Part shown: positions 38,686-45,645 of the stretch, piece after piece
How the letters are laid out: every line of letters begins with the position of its first letter
How positions within the stretch are numbered: position 1 is the stretch's first letter
IMG/VR virus record: IMGVR_UViG_3300010316_000013
Span: 1 to 46,417 of that record
DNA: 46,417 bases
Direction: 5' to 3' (one strand)
From: a virus
Notes under the pieces: generated by a model
Database searches by the model: none
What the model was told of the DNA's origin: nothing
What the model saw: the letters and a program-made list of their open reading frames with translations, nothing else
Program-made: the position numbers and the translations under genes

Positions 38686-38931
38686 ATGACAACCAACACC
38701 GAATATGATCTATATATTGAACTAGTTTCTGATGAAGGTGATGCTCTTTATTACTGTCGTCCTAAACGCAATCGAAAAGCTCTAGCTCTTCCGCAAGGGT
38801 ATAGCTTTTCGAGGACATGGAAGATAAAGGATGGCGAAGAACTTGTCTTACACTATGACAAACTAAAGTTACCTCCGATGTCAAGAAACAAGCTACTGCT
38901 GATGATGCTGAACGCAGAGGTTATCAAGTGA
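38686..38931 (+). CDS. Small-paralog family member 3
   Basis: The 81-residue protein has SRTWKIKDGEELVLHYDKLK and RNKLLLMMLNAEV, parallel to the paralogs on the other side of the non-coding block. ATG overlaps the start of the next gene by ATGA-type coupling at its end. Confidence 0.7.
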   Translation: MTTNTEYDLYIELVSDEGDALYYCRPKRNRKALALPQGYSFSRTWKIKDGEELVLHYDKLKLPPMSRNKLLLMMLNAEVIK

Positions 38932-39161
38932 CTACTTACTATCTAGAAATAAAAACTACTGGTAAGAATACTTGTAACTATTATTTCAAGACGACATCTT
39001 ATATCAACATTCCGGAAATATACAAGTACCATTCAAATCGAATATGGAAAGTATACAATTCTGGGTGCATACAATGGATTAAGAATATTCCCAATGGGAC
39101 AATGTCACCTATAGATTACAAAGAATTTTTACTAATTCAACCCAAGGCTGAAAAATTATGA
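38928..39161 (+). CDS. Small-paralog family member 4
   Basis: The 77-residue protein has SNRIWKVYNSGCIQWIKNIP and YKEFLLIQPKAEK, again the family motif. It is ATGA-coupled to the previous gene and to tilS. Confidence 0.7.
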   Translation: MTTYYLEIKTTGKNTCNYYFKTTSYINIPEIYKYHSNRIWKVYNSGCIQWIKNIPNGTMSPIDYKEFLLIQPKAEKL

Positions 39162-39760
39162 TTAAACTACAAGGAAAACTTCCTAGAAAGATCTACTTAG
39201 CGTGTTCAGGCGGCAGCGATAGTATGGCTGCGCTTGACTTCCTACGTAGAAATCATGAAGTAGAAGTGTTGTATGTTCATCACAGAACCAGCCACGGTGA
39301 ATCAGCATTACATTTTTTAGGTAATTATTGTACAACTCACAATCTAAAGATTACTTGGTGCGCTATTGACCCAGCCAGGCCTGATAGGGAAAGTCAAGAA
39401 GAATGGTGGAGAAACGAACGCTACCGGTTTTTTGATAACTTTATTGATGCTCCTGTAGTAACCTGCCATCACTTGGACGACTGTGTTGAAACGTGGATTT
39501 GGAGCAGTCTTAACGGTACTGGAAAGATTATTCCACGTACACGCGGAAATGTAATTCGTCCGTTTCGTCTCACACGCAAGAGAGATTTTGCTATGTGGAA
39601 CGCAATGCGCAACGTTGAGTGGAAAGAGGATGACAGCAACGCAGATACCAGTTATACTAGAAACTATATCAGACACGAAATGATGCCACATGTACTAACA
39701 GTGAATCCTGGCATCCACAAGGTTGTAGCAAGAAAGGTAAGAGACGATGGGATGGTTTAA
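39158..39760 (+). CDS. tilS: tRNA(Ile)-lysidine synthetase, minimal
   Basis: The 200-residue protein contains the PP-loop SGGSDS (17-22), HHLDD (104-108) with ET (111-112), the IRPFRLTRK segment and EDDSNADTSYTRNYIR. These are the signature blocks of TilS, which puts lysidine on C34 of tRNA-Ile(CAU) so it reads AUA. It stops where the catalytic domain ends, without the C-terminal domains of E. coli TilS (about 430 residues). Its presence suggests the phage array includes a tRNA-Ile(CAU), not visible here. ATGA overlap with the upstream paralog. Confidence 0.92.
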   Translation: MIKLQGKLPRKIYLACSGGSDSMAALDFLRRNHEVEVLYVHHRTSHGESALHFLGNYCTTHNLKITWCAIDPARPDRESQEEWWRNERYRFFDNFIDAPVVTCHHLDDCVETWIWSSLNGTGKIIPRTRGNVIRPFRLTRKRDFAMWNAMRNVEWKEDDSNADTSYTRNYIRHEMMPHVLTVNPGIHKVVARKVRDDGMV

Positions 39761-40214
39761 AAAACGACACAAACACGAGTGGGAGTTGATATCAGTTAAC
39801 GATGAGAATAGCACAACTTTTACTGATCAAAGCAACAAACCAGTATATCACGAGATACGATTCTACAAATGCCATTGCGACGTTCGAAAAGCTGAATCTA
39901 ATTGTTCTATGGGACACCGGGGAATTAAACTAGCTATACTAGACTGGACAGAAGCTGGGGTTCTTCCCAAAGGGTCATATCATCCTAGTAATAAGATCGG
40001 AACTCTTACAGTCAACGATATCCACCGACAGAAACTTGACTCTGTTTTGGAATATCTAAAGACACTTGCTGAGATGAAAACAGCTTTAGGTGTCGTTTTA
40101 AATCGCGACTTTGATTTAGAGGCACGACATCCAAAGCTTAAAGAAGCAGCAGACGAGTATCATCGCAGACTAGACAAATATCGAAATTTTGACACACTAA
40201 AGGACAGTAAATGA
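39747..40214 (+). CDS. Phage protein, unknown
   Basis: The 155-residue protein starts MGWFKKRHKHEWELI and contains FYKCHCDVRKAESNCSMGHR, with three Cys and three His that could bind zinc. It overlaps tilS by 14 bases. Function unknown. Confidence 0.7.
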   Translation: MGWFKKRHKHEWELISVNDENSTTFTDQSNKPVYHEIRFYKCHCDVRKAESNCSMGHRGIKLAILDWTEAGVLPKGSYHPSNKIGTLTVNDIHRQKLDSVLEYLKTLAEMKTALGVVLNRDFDLEARHPKLKEAADEYHRRLDKYRNFDTLKDSK

Positions 40215-40480
40215 GTGATCGACTAACTGATAGACTACAAGGGCGCTACGCTATGGGCCCACATATGCCCAACGGCGATCCAGAGTTTGGCTGGAGGCAG
40301 TTTGAGTCTCCTCCAATTCAGCATGAAGCAGCGCAAGAGATCAAACGCTTGCGACGACAGATTGAACTGTTCTGGAACGGTACGATCTCAGAACATGAAC
40401 TGCACGAAAGCAGATTTCAAGAGATGGACGCAGATGAGTTCCATCGTCTAAGAGCAGAGAAAGGAACAGCATATGACTAA
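40211..40480 (+). CDS. Small charged phage protein, unknown
   Basis: The 89-residue protein (MSDRLTDRLQGRYAMG) is helical and acidic in its second half. ATGA overlap with the gene before it. Confidence 0.7.
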   Translation: MSDRLTDRLQGRYAMGPHMPNGDPEFGWRQFESPPIQHEAAQEIKRLRRQIELFWNGTISEHELHESRFQEMDADEFHRLRAEKGTAYD

Positions 40481-40541
40481 CAAGATAAGCGTAACCCCCA
40501 CCGATGGCAGAATACGCCACCCGTCAGAAGGCACACAATGA
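40473..40541 (+). CDS. Very small ORF, unknown
   Basis: The 22-residue ORF (MTNKISVTPTDGRIR) follows AAAGGAACAGC and is ATGA-coupled to the next gene. It may be a leader for that gene or a real small peptide. Confidence 0.4.
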   Translation: MTNKISVTPTDGRIRHPSEGTQ

Positions 40542-40888
40542 GAGGCATCCCTGAAAATATATTCTTACTTCCAAAAGATGCCGAATTGTTCGGACAAAAG
40601 TATGGCCACCCAACTGTTAAGCAAGTGTATGTAGGAGATGAGTACGTCGAGTATGTGCTAGCAGCTATGACTGACTGGCAGCCAATTGAAACAGCGCCTG
40701 TTGACGGAACTATCGTTCAACTGTGGGTACCAGACCATAACACCGTTACTACCGGCTGGTTCTGTAAAGATACAGGACTATGGCCACACGATGAGGCATT
40801 TTCAGAAGAAGGTGAGCCGTGTAATGTAGGACTACCTACGCACTGGATGCCACTCCCAACACCCCCAAAAGGAGACCAAGATGCTTAG
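40538..40888 (+). CDS. DUF551-type phage protein
   Basis: The 116-residue protein has WQPIETAPVDGTIVQLWV ... GWF ... WPHDEAF and the end PTHWMPLPTPP, the DUF551 signature common in phages. Function unknown. It overlaps the next gene by 8 bases. Confidence 0.8.
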   Translation: MRGIPENIFLLPKDAELFGQKYGHPTVKQVYVGDEYVEYVLAAMTDWQPIETAPVDGTIVQLWVPDHNTVTTGWFCKDTGLWPHDEAFSEEGEPCNVGLPTHWMPLPTPPKGDQDA

Positions 40889-41039
40889 ATTTATAAAGCA
40901 ACTTTTTGGCTACAAGACCTGCCCGAGCTGTGACTGCCAGCACACATGGACGATATTCGGAACCCTTTGTGGGCAGTGTGGTATAACTGAACAATTGGAA
41001 CAAACAACTAAGATAAGGAAGACAAATGTATATCACTAA
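40881..41039 (+). CDS. Small zinc-finger-like protein
   Basis: The 52-residue protein (MLRFIKQLFGYKTCPSCDC) has CPSCDC and CGQC spaced as a zinc ribbon. It overlaps both neighbours. Function unknown. Confidence 0.65.
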   Translation: MLRFIKQLFGYKTCPSCDCQHTWTIFGTLCGQCGITEQLEQTTKIRKTNVYH

Positions 41040-41262
41040 AACAATTAATGTTGACGTCGACATTGATTTCCATGATTTGGGTCTCAGCGACATTAAACAT
41101 ATGATGGCAGACGAAGGCTACATCATTACTCGCTGCGGCAATTTTCTTGATGACGAACTAGATTATCTCATTGAAATGATTGACAAAAGACCAGAAAGCA
41201 TGTATACTCGTAACATAAGAGACAAGCTTTACGAACTAAGGTTTATTGACCACAAAGGATAG
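41026..41262 (+). CDS. Small phage protein, unknown
   Basis: The 78-residue acidic protein (MYITKTINVDVDIDFHDLGL) overlaps the previous gene by 14 bases. Three bases separate it from the next ATG. Confidence 0.7.
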   Translation: MYITKTINVDVDIDFHDLGLSDIKHMMADEGYIITRCGNFLDDELDYLIEMIDKRPESMYTRNIRDKLYELRFIDHKG

Positions 41263-41264
41263 TA

Positions 41265-41462
41265 ATGACAAATAGAAAATTTACCGACATTAGAGATGCT
41301 ATAGCAGACGACGACTTCGCGATTATTATCGATCAAGCCGGTAATTTAAAAGCACTTTGGATGCCCCTAGGTGACGACGTTGCTGTTCCGAAGATAGTTT
41401 GTGAAATTATAGAAGATAATTTTAAAATTAGCATGTCTAAGAACGGCCCAACAATTCATTAA
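41265..41462 (+). CDS. Small phage protein, unknown
   Basis: The 65-residue protein (MTNRKFTDIRDAIADDDFAI) has a regular beta-alpha pattern. It begins two bases after the previous stop. Confidence 0.7.
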   Translation: MTNRKFTDIRDAIADDDFAIIIDQAGNLKALWMPLGDDVAVPKIVCEIIEDNFKISMSKNGPTIH

Positions 41463-41471
41463 GGAACAAAC

Positions 41472-41744
41472 ATGACAGAAGAAGAACAACAAGAACTAAT
41501 CAAACAGCTAGCAGTACTAGCACGTGAAGCAGACGTACAAGACCCAATTGATTGGGGTATGCTGAACATCACAGAAGACCAAGCCTTCACAATGATGGCA
41601 AGTAACGTAGTAGAACAGATGAACGCAGTCCCAGCTGAACAACAGCATATGGTTGCCCTTGCTACAGTTACAAAGCTGCTAGTTGAAAACTTTGTGTTAA
41701 ATCTCCGGCTTAAAGGTGCAGAAAATGTCAAGAACAATGTATAG
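41472..41744 (+). CDS. Small acidic helical protein
   Basis: The 90-residue protein (MTEEEQQELIKQLAVLAREA) is almost fully helical. An AAGGAA site precedes it. It overlaps the next gene by 20 bases. Confidence 0.7.
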   Translation: MTEEEQQELIKQLAVLAREADVQDPIDWGMLNITEDQAFTMMASNVVEQMNAVPAEQQHMVALATVTKLLVENFVLNLRLKGAENVKNNV

Positions 41745-41943
41745 TGAAACTGCTAACCTAGTGTGTACCGAGAACGGTAAAACACTAGTGGGCGAAGTAA
41801 TGGACTATCGCCCTGCGTACTCACTAATAGTTAGCATAGACAGATCAGTTAAAGTGTCAATGCGCTACAACACTGCTTCGAAAACTTATCTTGGCAGAGT
41901 CGGAGCACTAGAATTTGAATCAACCGGTCCGAAAGGAAATTAA
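41725..41943 (+). CDS. Small phage protein, unknown
   Basis: The 72-residue, beta-rich protein (MSRTMYSETANLVCTENGK) has an AAAGG site. It is the second of a short run of small genes leading to clpP. Confidence 0.65.
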   Translation: MSRTMYSETANLVCTENGKTLVGEVMDYRPAYSLIVSIDRSVKVSMRYNTASKTYLGRVGALEFESTGPKGN

Positions 41944-41944
41944 T

Positions 41945-42121
41945 ATGAGCGACTCACCTTATAAAACAATGATGAGTGATCCGGAACCTGGAATGGTTAT
42001 GCAGGAACTTGTTACTTACCGATTGGTTGATGGCAAGATGAGAAAAACAGTTACTACTCGCAGATTCTACAAAGATGACTATGTAGACTCAGAAACAACA
42101 ATTTCACTGGAGATGATTTAA
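41945..42121 (+). CDS. Small phage protein, unknown
   Basis: The 58-residue protein ([19 protein letters not shown]) contains [18 protein letters not shown]. The start at ATG 41945, two bases after the previous stop, was chosen. It ends two bases before clpP. Confidence 0.7.
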   Translation: MSDSPYKTMMSDPEPGMVMQELVTYRLVDGKMRKTVTTRRFYKDDYVDSETTISLEMI

Positions 42122-42122
42122 T

Positions 42123-42740
42123 ATGGCACTAATACCTTTTGTAGTAGAACAGACCTCATCTGGGGAACGCTCGTATGATATATTTTCAAGATTACTTCGA
42201 GATAGAATTATAATGTTAAACGGATCAATACATACTGGCATGTCGCATTCAATTGTAGCACAAATGTTGTTCCTTGAGTCAGAAGATCCTAACAAAGAAA
42301 TTAATCTTTATATTAACTCCGGCGGCGGCGAAGTAACAGCCGGAGTTGCGATCTACGACACTATGCAGTTCATCAAGCCTGACGTTAAAACAATTGTAAT
42401 GGGTCAAGCTTGTTCAATGGGCAGCTTCCTTGCTCAAGCAGGTGCAGCAGGAAAACGCTTTGTACTGCCTGAGTCACGTACAATGATTCACAGAGTTAGC
42501 AGCGGTACACGAGGTACAAGCGGTAGTGTACACGTACAAGAACTTGAGTTTGAAGACGCTCGTCGTGCGTTTGAGGAGTCAAAGAAGGTCAACAAGCGGC
42601 TGACCGAACTGTACGAGCGCCATAACACCGCAGGCAAGAAATACGACGAACTGTATGAAACTATGAAGTTTGATACGTTCCTAACAGCAGAGGAGGCAGT
42701 TGAGTATGGACTCGCAGACAAAGTCGTCACTAGCCGTTGA
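42123..42740 (+). CDS. clpP: ClpP-type serine protease
   Basis: The 205-residue protease has the catalytic Ser98 (QACSMGS), His123 (RTMIHRV) and Asp184 (MKFDTFL), with the substrate groove GGGEVTAG and the YINSGGG motif. It could assemble with host Clp ATPases or act alone. A longer loop than E. coli ClpP separates His and Asp. It is positioned among small genes. Together with clpS and a tmRNA, this phage controls several parts of Clp proteolysis. Confidence 0.93.
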   Translation: MALIPFVVEQTSSGERSYDIFSRLLRDRIIMLNGSIHTGMSHSIVAQMLFLESEDPNKEINLYINSGGGEVTAGVAIYDTMQFIKPDVKTIVMGQACSMGSFLAQAGAAGKRFVLPESRTMIHRVSSGTRGTSGSVHVQELEFEDARRAFEESKKVNKRLTELYERHNTAGKKYDELYETMKFDTFLTAEEAVEYGLADKVVTSR

Positions 42741-43065
42741 TGAAACAGTAGCAGCACTCAAGGGTGTTCCTACTAGAGAAGCACTTCACGAAATGCTATC
42801 TAAAGATACCTATGCAATTACCTTTGACAAGATGAATGGCGACGAGCGTACAATGACGTGTACGCTCATGCCAACCTTCCTGCCAGAAGCAACTAAGAAA
42901 GATACACTTAGTGAAACTAAAGTGCGAAACCTTGAAGACAAGGTATTTGTAGTTTGGAGTCTTGAAGTAGGCGGGTGGCGCAGTTTCAGATATGATCGCA
43001 TCAAGGCAGTAACTCTAGCACCACTTCCGCCTGAATGTGGCCCTAAAGGAGGCAGATATGAGTGA
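42706..43065 (+). CDS. DUF2693-like SH3-fold protein
   Basis: The 119-residue protein contains [21 protein letters not shown] and [18 protein letters not shown], the DUF2693 pattern of phage SH3-like proteins. It overlaps the end of clpP by 35 bases and starts after AGGAGG. Function unknown. Confidence 0.75.
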   Translation: MDSQTKSSLAVDETVAALKGVPTREALHEMLSKDTYAITFDKMNGDERTMTCTLMPTFLPEATKKDTLSETKVRNLEDKVFVVWSLEVGGWRSFRYDRIKAVTLAPLPPECGPKGGRYE

Positions 43066-43435
43066 AGACAAACTAGTATACGTAGCATGTGATTATAGCG
43101 CAACAGGCGAAGGACATTCGATGATGACTCTCATCACTCGCGCATATCCTATCACAGACGACTATGTAAAACCAAGCGGATTTAGCGAAGATGGCGAATG
43201 GCAGTATAACAGTGAAACTAAAAACACACCAGATGAACGTGCTCTTAGAGAATTTGCTAATGAGTTCGGTAGTTATTTTGCTCAAGGTGCTGAAGTATTA
43301 TCGCGTGAAGAGTTCTTTCACCGTTATGAACGATACGTTCCGGCAATGGTATATAAGGCAACAGACCCGGACAGCAAACACGGCCAGCCTCCGGGATTTA
43401 ACTGGAAAAGCTCACTGCACATGAACTTTTCTTGA
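43058..43435 (+). CDS. Phage protein, unknown
   Basis: The 125-residue acidic protein ([17 protein letters not shown]) is ATGA-type coupled to the previous gene. It includes LREFANEFGSYFAQGAEVLS. No domain recognised. It is the last gene before the tRNA region. Confidence 0.7.
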   Translation: MSEDKLVYVACDYSATGEGHSMMTLITRAYPITDDYVKPSGFSEDGEWQYNSETKNTPDERALREFANEFGSYFAQGAEVLSREEFFHRYERYVPAMVYKATDPDSKHGQPPGFNWKSSLHMNFS

Positions 43436-43475
43436 CAGGATAGAACCACTTTATAAGCAGTTTTTCTGTCAAGAT

Positions 43476-43483
43476 GATAAATA
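43476..43483 (+). promoter_or_regulatory. T4-like late promoter
   Basis: GATAAATA lies 26 bases before the ATG at 43509, with a AAAGGAAAC ribosome site between. Confidence 0.65.
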
Positions 43484-43508
43484 AATACAACAAAGGAAAC
43501 TAACTTCA

Positions 43509-43601
43509 ATGAAACTTACAGTCGTACAACTAGCATCGTCATGGACACCGGGACAAAATAATCCTGGCGCGAGTACGTCTATGGAGGGATATGGTGGTTA
43601 A
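43509..43601 (+). CDS. Small late peptide, unknown
   Basis: The 30-residue ORF (MKLTVVQLASSWTPGQNN... ending SMEGYGG) has its own late promoter, a good ribosome site and a terminator 30 bases after its stop. That makes it a complete transcription unit. Function unknown. Confidence 0.55.
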   Translation: MKLTVVQLASSWTPGQNNPGASTSMEGYGG

Positions 43602-43630
43602 CTAGTTTTCAACAACTTACACACTATAAG

Positions 43631-43663
43631 TCCTCCAAGCACACAGCTTAGGAGGATTTTTTT
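43631..43663 (+). terminator. Rho-independent terminator
   Basis: TCCTCCAAGC pairs with GCTT(A)GGAGGA and runs into seven T residues, closing the small late unit. Confidence 0.9.
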
Positions 43664-43683
43664 ATGAACAGGCAAAATAGGCA

Positions 43684-43712
43684 TTGACAACCACCTTACC
43701 CGGTGCTACATT
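43684..43712 (+). promoter_or_regulatory. Sigma70-type promoter, tRNA array
   Basis: TTGACA (43684-43689), 17 bases, TACATT (43707-43712), followed by AAGTAGGAAGCAAAG. The downstream copy at 43794 has a similar AAGTAGGCAGCAATG after it. Confidence 0.7.
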
Positions 43713-43793
43713 AACTAAGTAGGAAGCAAAGAACAACGGCACTAAGAGGTGCAACAGTTTAGACGCACTTACAAAAAAACTAAAACTAAGTGG

Positions 43794-43822
43794 TTGACAC
43801 ACACTTAAAACAGTGTTATAAC
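43794..43822 (+). promoter_or_regulatory. Sigma70-type promoter, tRNA array
   Basis: TTGACA (43794-43799), 17 bases, TATAAC (43817-43822). It is the nearest strong promoter to the tRNA genes. Confidence 0.85.
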
Positions 43823-43937
43823 TAATAAGTAGGCAGCAATGTTTACACGCTCTTTGATAATTTAGACACGGTTGTTTTGTTACTTAACAGTAACTTATAA
43901 ACAACACTTGCTTAGACGAAAGTCGATAATAGTAAGG

Positions 43938-43987
43938 GTAAGTAGAGAAACTGGTAATACCAAAGCCAGTTTATTAACTCTACTTAC
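43938..43987 (+). promoter_or_regulatory. Long hairpin ahead of the tRNA array
   Basis: GTAAGTAGAG (43938-43947) pairs with CTCTACTTAC (43978-43987), and AAACTGG pairs with CCAGTTT inside. This 17-bp hairpin is a candidate RNase III-type processing site in the tRNA precursor. The 390 bases from 43602 to 43992 hold only the terminator, the two promoters and this element. Confidence 0.7.
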
Positions 43988-43992
43988 ACATA

Positions 43993-44090
43993 TACTGTGA
44001 CAGGTGGTAAGTATGGTTCAAATCCATATGTTGGGTGGCTTCCCATAAACAGACGACGGTCGACCGAAGGTTCGAATCCTTCCACAGTAT
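43993..44090 (+). other. tRNA-like element, degenerate or chimeric
   Basis: It ends like a tRNA: T arm GAAGG-TTCGAAT-CCTTC (44066-44082) and an acceptor CACAGTA that pairs with TACTGTG at 43993-43999. The middle does not form a normal D and anticodon arm. It instead contains a second T-arm-like hairpin (TATGG-TTCAAAT-CCATA around 44012). No CCA is encoded. It is a chimera of two tRNAs or a decayed tRNA. Confidence 0.55.
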
Positions 44091-44107
44091 AGTTGTAAGT
44101 AGAGTTT

Positions 44108-44140
44108 ATTCCCCAGTAGCTCAGTTGGCTAAGGGAATTA
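44108..44140 (+). pseudogene. 5' tRNA fragment
   Basis: CCCAGTAGCTCAGTTGGCTAAGG has the start and D arm of a tRNA but is cut short and runs straight into tRNA-Asn. It is a relic left by recombination in the array. Confidence 0.55.
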
Positions 44141-44141
44141 T

Positions 44142-44217
44142 TCCGGCATAATTCAGTTGGTAGAATAGCGGACTGTTAATCCGTATGTCCCTGGTTCGAG
44201 CCCAGGTGCCGGAGCCA
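44142..44217 (+). tRNA. tRNA-Asn (GUU)
   Basis: A complete cloverleaf: acceptor TCCGGCA/TGCCGGA, anticodon loop CTGTTAA, T arm CCTGG-TTCGAGC-CCAGG, and encoded CCA. Decodes AAY. Confidence 0.97.
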
Positions 44218-44233
44218 TTTTATAGCTCACTTT

Positions 44234-44241
44234 GATAAATA
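44234..44241 (+). promoter_or_regulatory. T4-like late promoter of HNH gene
   Basis: GATAAATA, with TTAGGAG before the ATG at 44264. Confidence 0.65.
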
Positions 44242-44263
44242 ACTATGTTATTAGGAGTGAGCT

Positions 44264-44710
44264 ATGTTAAGTGAAAAAGAAATACGACACGCTCTTGACA
44301 AGCATTGGAATATAGGTCCTGCGGCAAAAGAGTTAGGTGTTGGATACAGTACACTACGCAAGTATATTGCACAATACGGTATTGAACACGATAGCCGCAA
44401 AAGTAAAGACGGTCCAAAGTTTGACAAGAACGCTTATGCCGCAAAGGCTGTAACTAGAGCAAGGCAAAAGAAAAAGCTAGAAGCACTAGAATACAGAGGC
44501 GGAATGAAGTGTACACGATGTGGGTTTGATGAACCTGTTCCAGACTGTTATGCGTTTCATCATAGAGATCCAGCAAGTAAAGATCCAAGCTGGGGCAAGA
44601 TGAAAACAAATAACTGGAGTTTGGAAAAGATGAAAGAAGAACTTAACAAGTGTGATGTCCTATGCCATAACTGTCACAGTATTGTACACTGGGAACAGAG
44701 ACAGGCGTAG
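44264..44710 (+). CDS. HNH homing endonuclease in the tRNA array
   Basis: The protein has 148 residues. An N-terminal helix-turn-helix (GPAAKELGVGYSTLRKYIAQYG) is followed by a zinc-supported HNH: CTRC (83-86), HHRDP (99-103), CHNC (134-137) and HSIVHWE. It sits between tRNA-Asn and the next tRNA with its own late promoter, the usual position of a free-standing homing gene. Confidence 0.9.
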   Translation: MLSEKEIRHALDKHWNIGPAAKELGVGYSTLRKYIAQYGIEHDSRKSKDGPKFDKNAYAAKAVTRARQKKKLEALEYRGGMKCTRCGFDEPVPDCYAFHHRDPASKDPSWGKMKTNNWSLEKMKEELNKCDVLCHNCHSIVHWEQRQA

Positions 44711-44900
44711 GAGCCAAAATAACGGTACTTGACTAGGTGGGAGTTAAGTTAAATCGCCCTAAATGGCCACTAGGGTAGAGCCAAACACATAGGTATCGCA
44801 AGCGCGACTAAGACACCCTAAAAAGTGGGCAGTGCCATTAGCAAGAAGATAAACACGGCAGCCTCATTGCGTAGTAACGGTGCTTCTTGCTGTAGAATAT
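44711..44900 (+). other. Structured non-coding spacer in tRNA array
   Basis: There is no coding potential. It contains CCCTA/TAGGG (44757-44775 region) and AGCAAGAAG (44840-44848) pairing with CTTCTTGCT (44883-44891), the second long stem in the array. It could guide processing of the tRNA precursor. Confidence 0.5.
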
Positions 44901-44991
44901 AGAGAGGTGACTGAGTGGTCGAAAGTACTCCCCTGCTAAGGGAGCGAACGTTAATAGCGTTCCGTGGGTTCGAATCCCATCCTCTCTGCCA
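44901..44991 (+). tRNA. tRNA-Ser (GCU)
   Basis: Class II tRNA with a long variable arm: acceptor AGAGAGG/CCTCTCT, anticodon loop CTGCTAA, T arm GTGGG-TTCGAAT-CCCAT, encoded CCA. Decodes AGY. Confidence 0.97.
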
Positions 44992-45003
44992 TAATAGAAT
45001 AAT

Positions 45004-45078
45004 GCGGGATTAACTCAGTGGTAGAGTAGCTGCTTTACACGCAGAATGTCGGCGGTTCGAATCCGTCATCCCGCACCA
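45004..45078 (+). tRNA. tRNA-Val (UAC)
   Basis: Acceptor GCGGGAT/ATCCCGC, anticodon loop TTTACAC, T arm GGCGG-TTCGAAT-CCGTC, encoded ACCA. Decodes GUA and GUG. Confidence 0.96.
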
Positions 45079-45086
45079 AAACAACA

Positions 45087-45222
45087 TTGTAAGTTGAGTT
45101 TGCACCACAAGCATAGCCGTGCTGCAACATCTTAAGATACTGCACTGGACTGCCCGAAAGATTACCTAGCACGTAAGTGGAATGGTTGCTCTAGCAGATA
45201 CCACTTTATGCTCAACTTGCAA
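45087..45222 (+). other. Structured non-coding spacer closed by a 12-bp stem
   Basis: TTGTAAGTTGAG (45087-45098) pairs with CTCAACTTGCAA (45211-45222), one G-U pair, enclosing 112 bases with an inner hairpin (AAGTGG ... CCACTT near 45176-45207). A matching TTGTAAGTAGAGTTT also occurs at 44093. It looks like an RNA domain or a processing stem rather than a gene. Confidence 0.5.
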
Positions 45223-45236
45223 TTAGAATAACCTGG

Positions 45237-45422
45237 GTGTTAGCAGGTGAACAGAACATTGACTTAGCGGTTGGTGTTAAAACGAAGACGGTTCAAGTAC
45301 GTAACATGGCAACCTTCGGCTTAGTAACTCCAGTAACGTACCCCAAGGACGTAAGTCCATTACCACAGGCGCCAAAATTTGTGGATAATGTCTCTGATGT
45401 TGTGGTAGAGAGCCCAGGTTAA
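45237..45422 (+). CDS. Doubtful short ORF in the tRNA array
   Basis: GTG opens a 61-codon frame (LAGEQNIDLAVGVKTKT ... DVVVESPG). No ribosome site is visible. The ORF lies almost exactly between an 8-base inverted repeat, AACCTGGG (45230-45237) and CCCAGGTT (45413-45420). It may be a fragment of a structural gene rather than a working gene. Confidence 0.35.
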   Translation: MLAGEQNIDLAVGVKTKTVQVRNMATFGLVTPVTYPKDVSPLPQAPKFVDNVSDVVVESPG

Positions 45423-45430
45423 CTTTTTAT

Positions 45431-45504
45431 GTCGGTGAAGTGTTATGGTAGCACATCAGTCTCCAAAACTGAGGGCGAGGGTTCAACTCCTTCCACCGAT
45501 GCCA
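45431..45504 (+). tRNA. tRNA-Trp (CCA)
   Basis: Acceptor GTCGGTG/CACCGAT with one G-U pair, anticodon loop CTCCAAA, T arm with TTCAACT, encoded CCA. Decodes UGG. Confidence 0.94.
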
Positions 45505-45514
45505 AATAGAATAC

Positions 45515-45604
45515 GGAGAGGTGGCCGAGCGGTCGAAGGCGTCAGTCTTGAAAACTGAAGAACCTTTACGGGTTCCCAGGGTTCGAATCCCTGTCTCTCT
45601 GCCA
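45515..45604 (+). tRNA. tRNA-Ser (UGA)
   Basis: Class II tRNA: acceptor GGAGAGG/TCTCTCT, anticodon loop CTTGAAA, long variable arm, T arm CAGGG-TTCGAAT-CCCTG, encoded CCA. Decodes UCA. Confidence 0.97.
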
Positions 45605-45632
45605 GTATAAAACGGCGGAAGGTAGAAGTTTG

Positions 45633-45640
45633 GATAAATA
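45633..45640 (+). promoter_or_regulatory. T4-like late promoter
   Basis: GATAAATA only 6 bases before the ATG at 45646, so the transcript may be leaderless or start at a downstream ATG. Confidence 0.45.
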
Positions 45641-45645
45641 ACTTT

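Noticed and set aside
43993-44090. A second tmRNA, because of a short frame between acceptor-like ends
   Set aside because: The acceptor lacks the G-U alanine determinant and a CCA end, there is no pseudoknot space, and the region holds a second T arm, which fits a tRNA chimera better.
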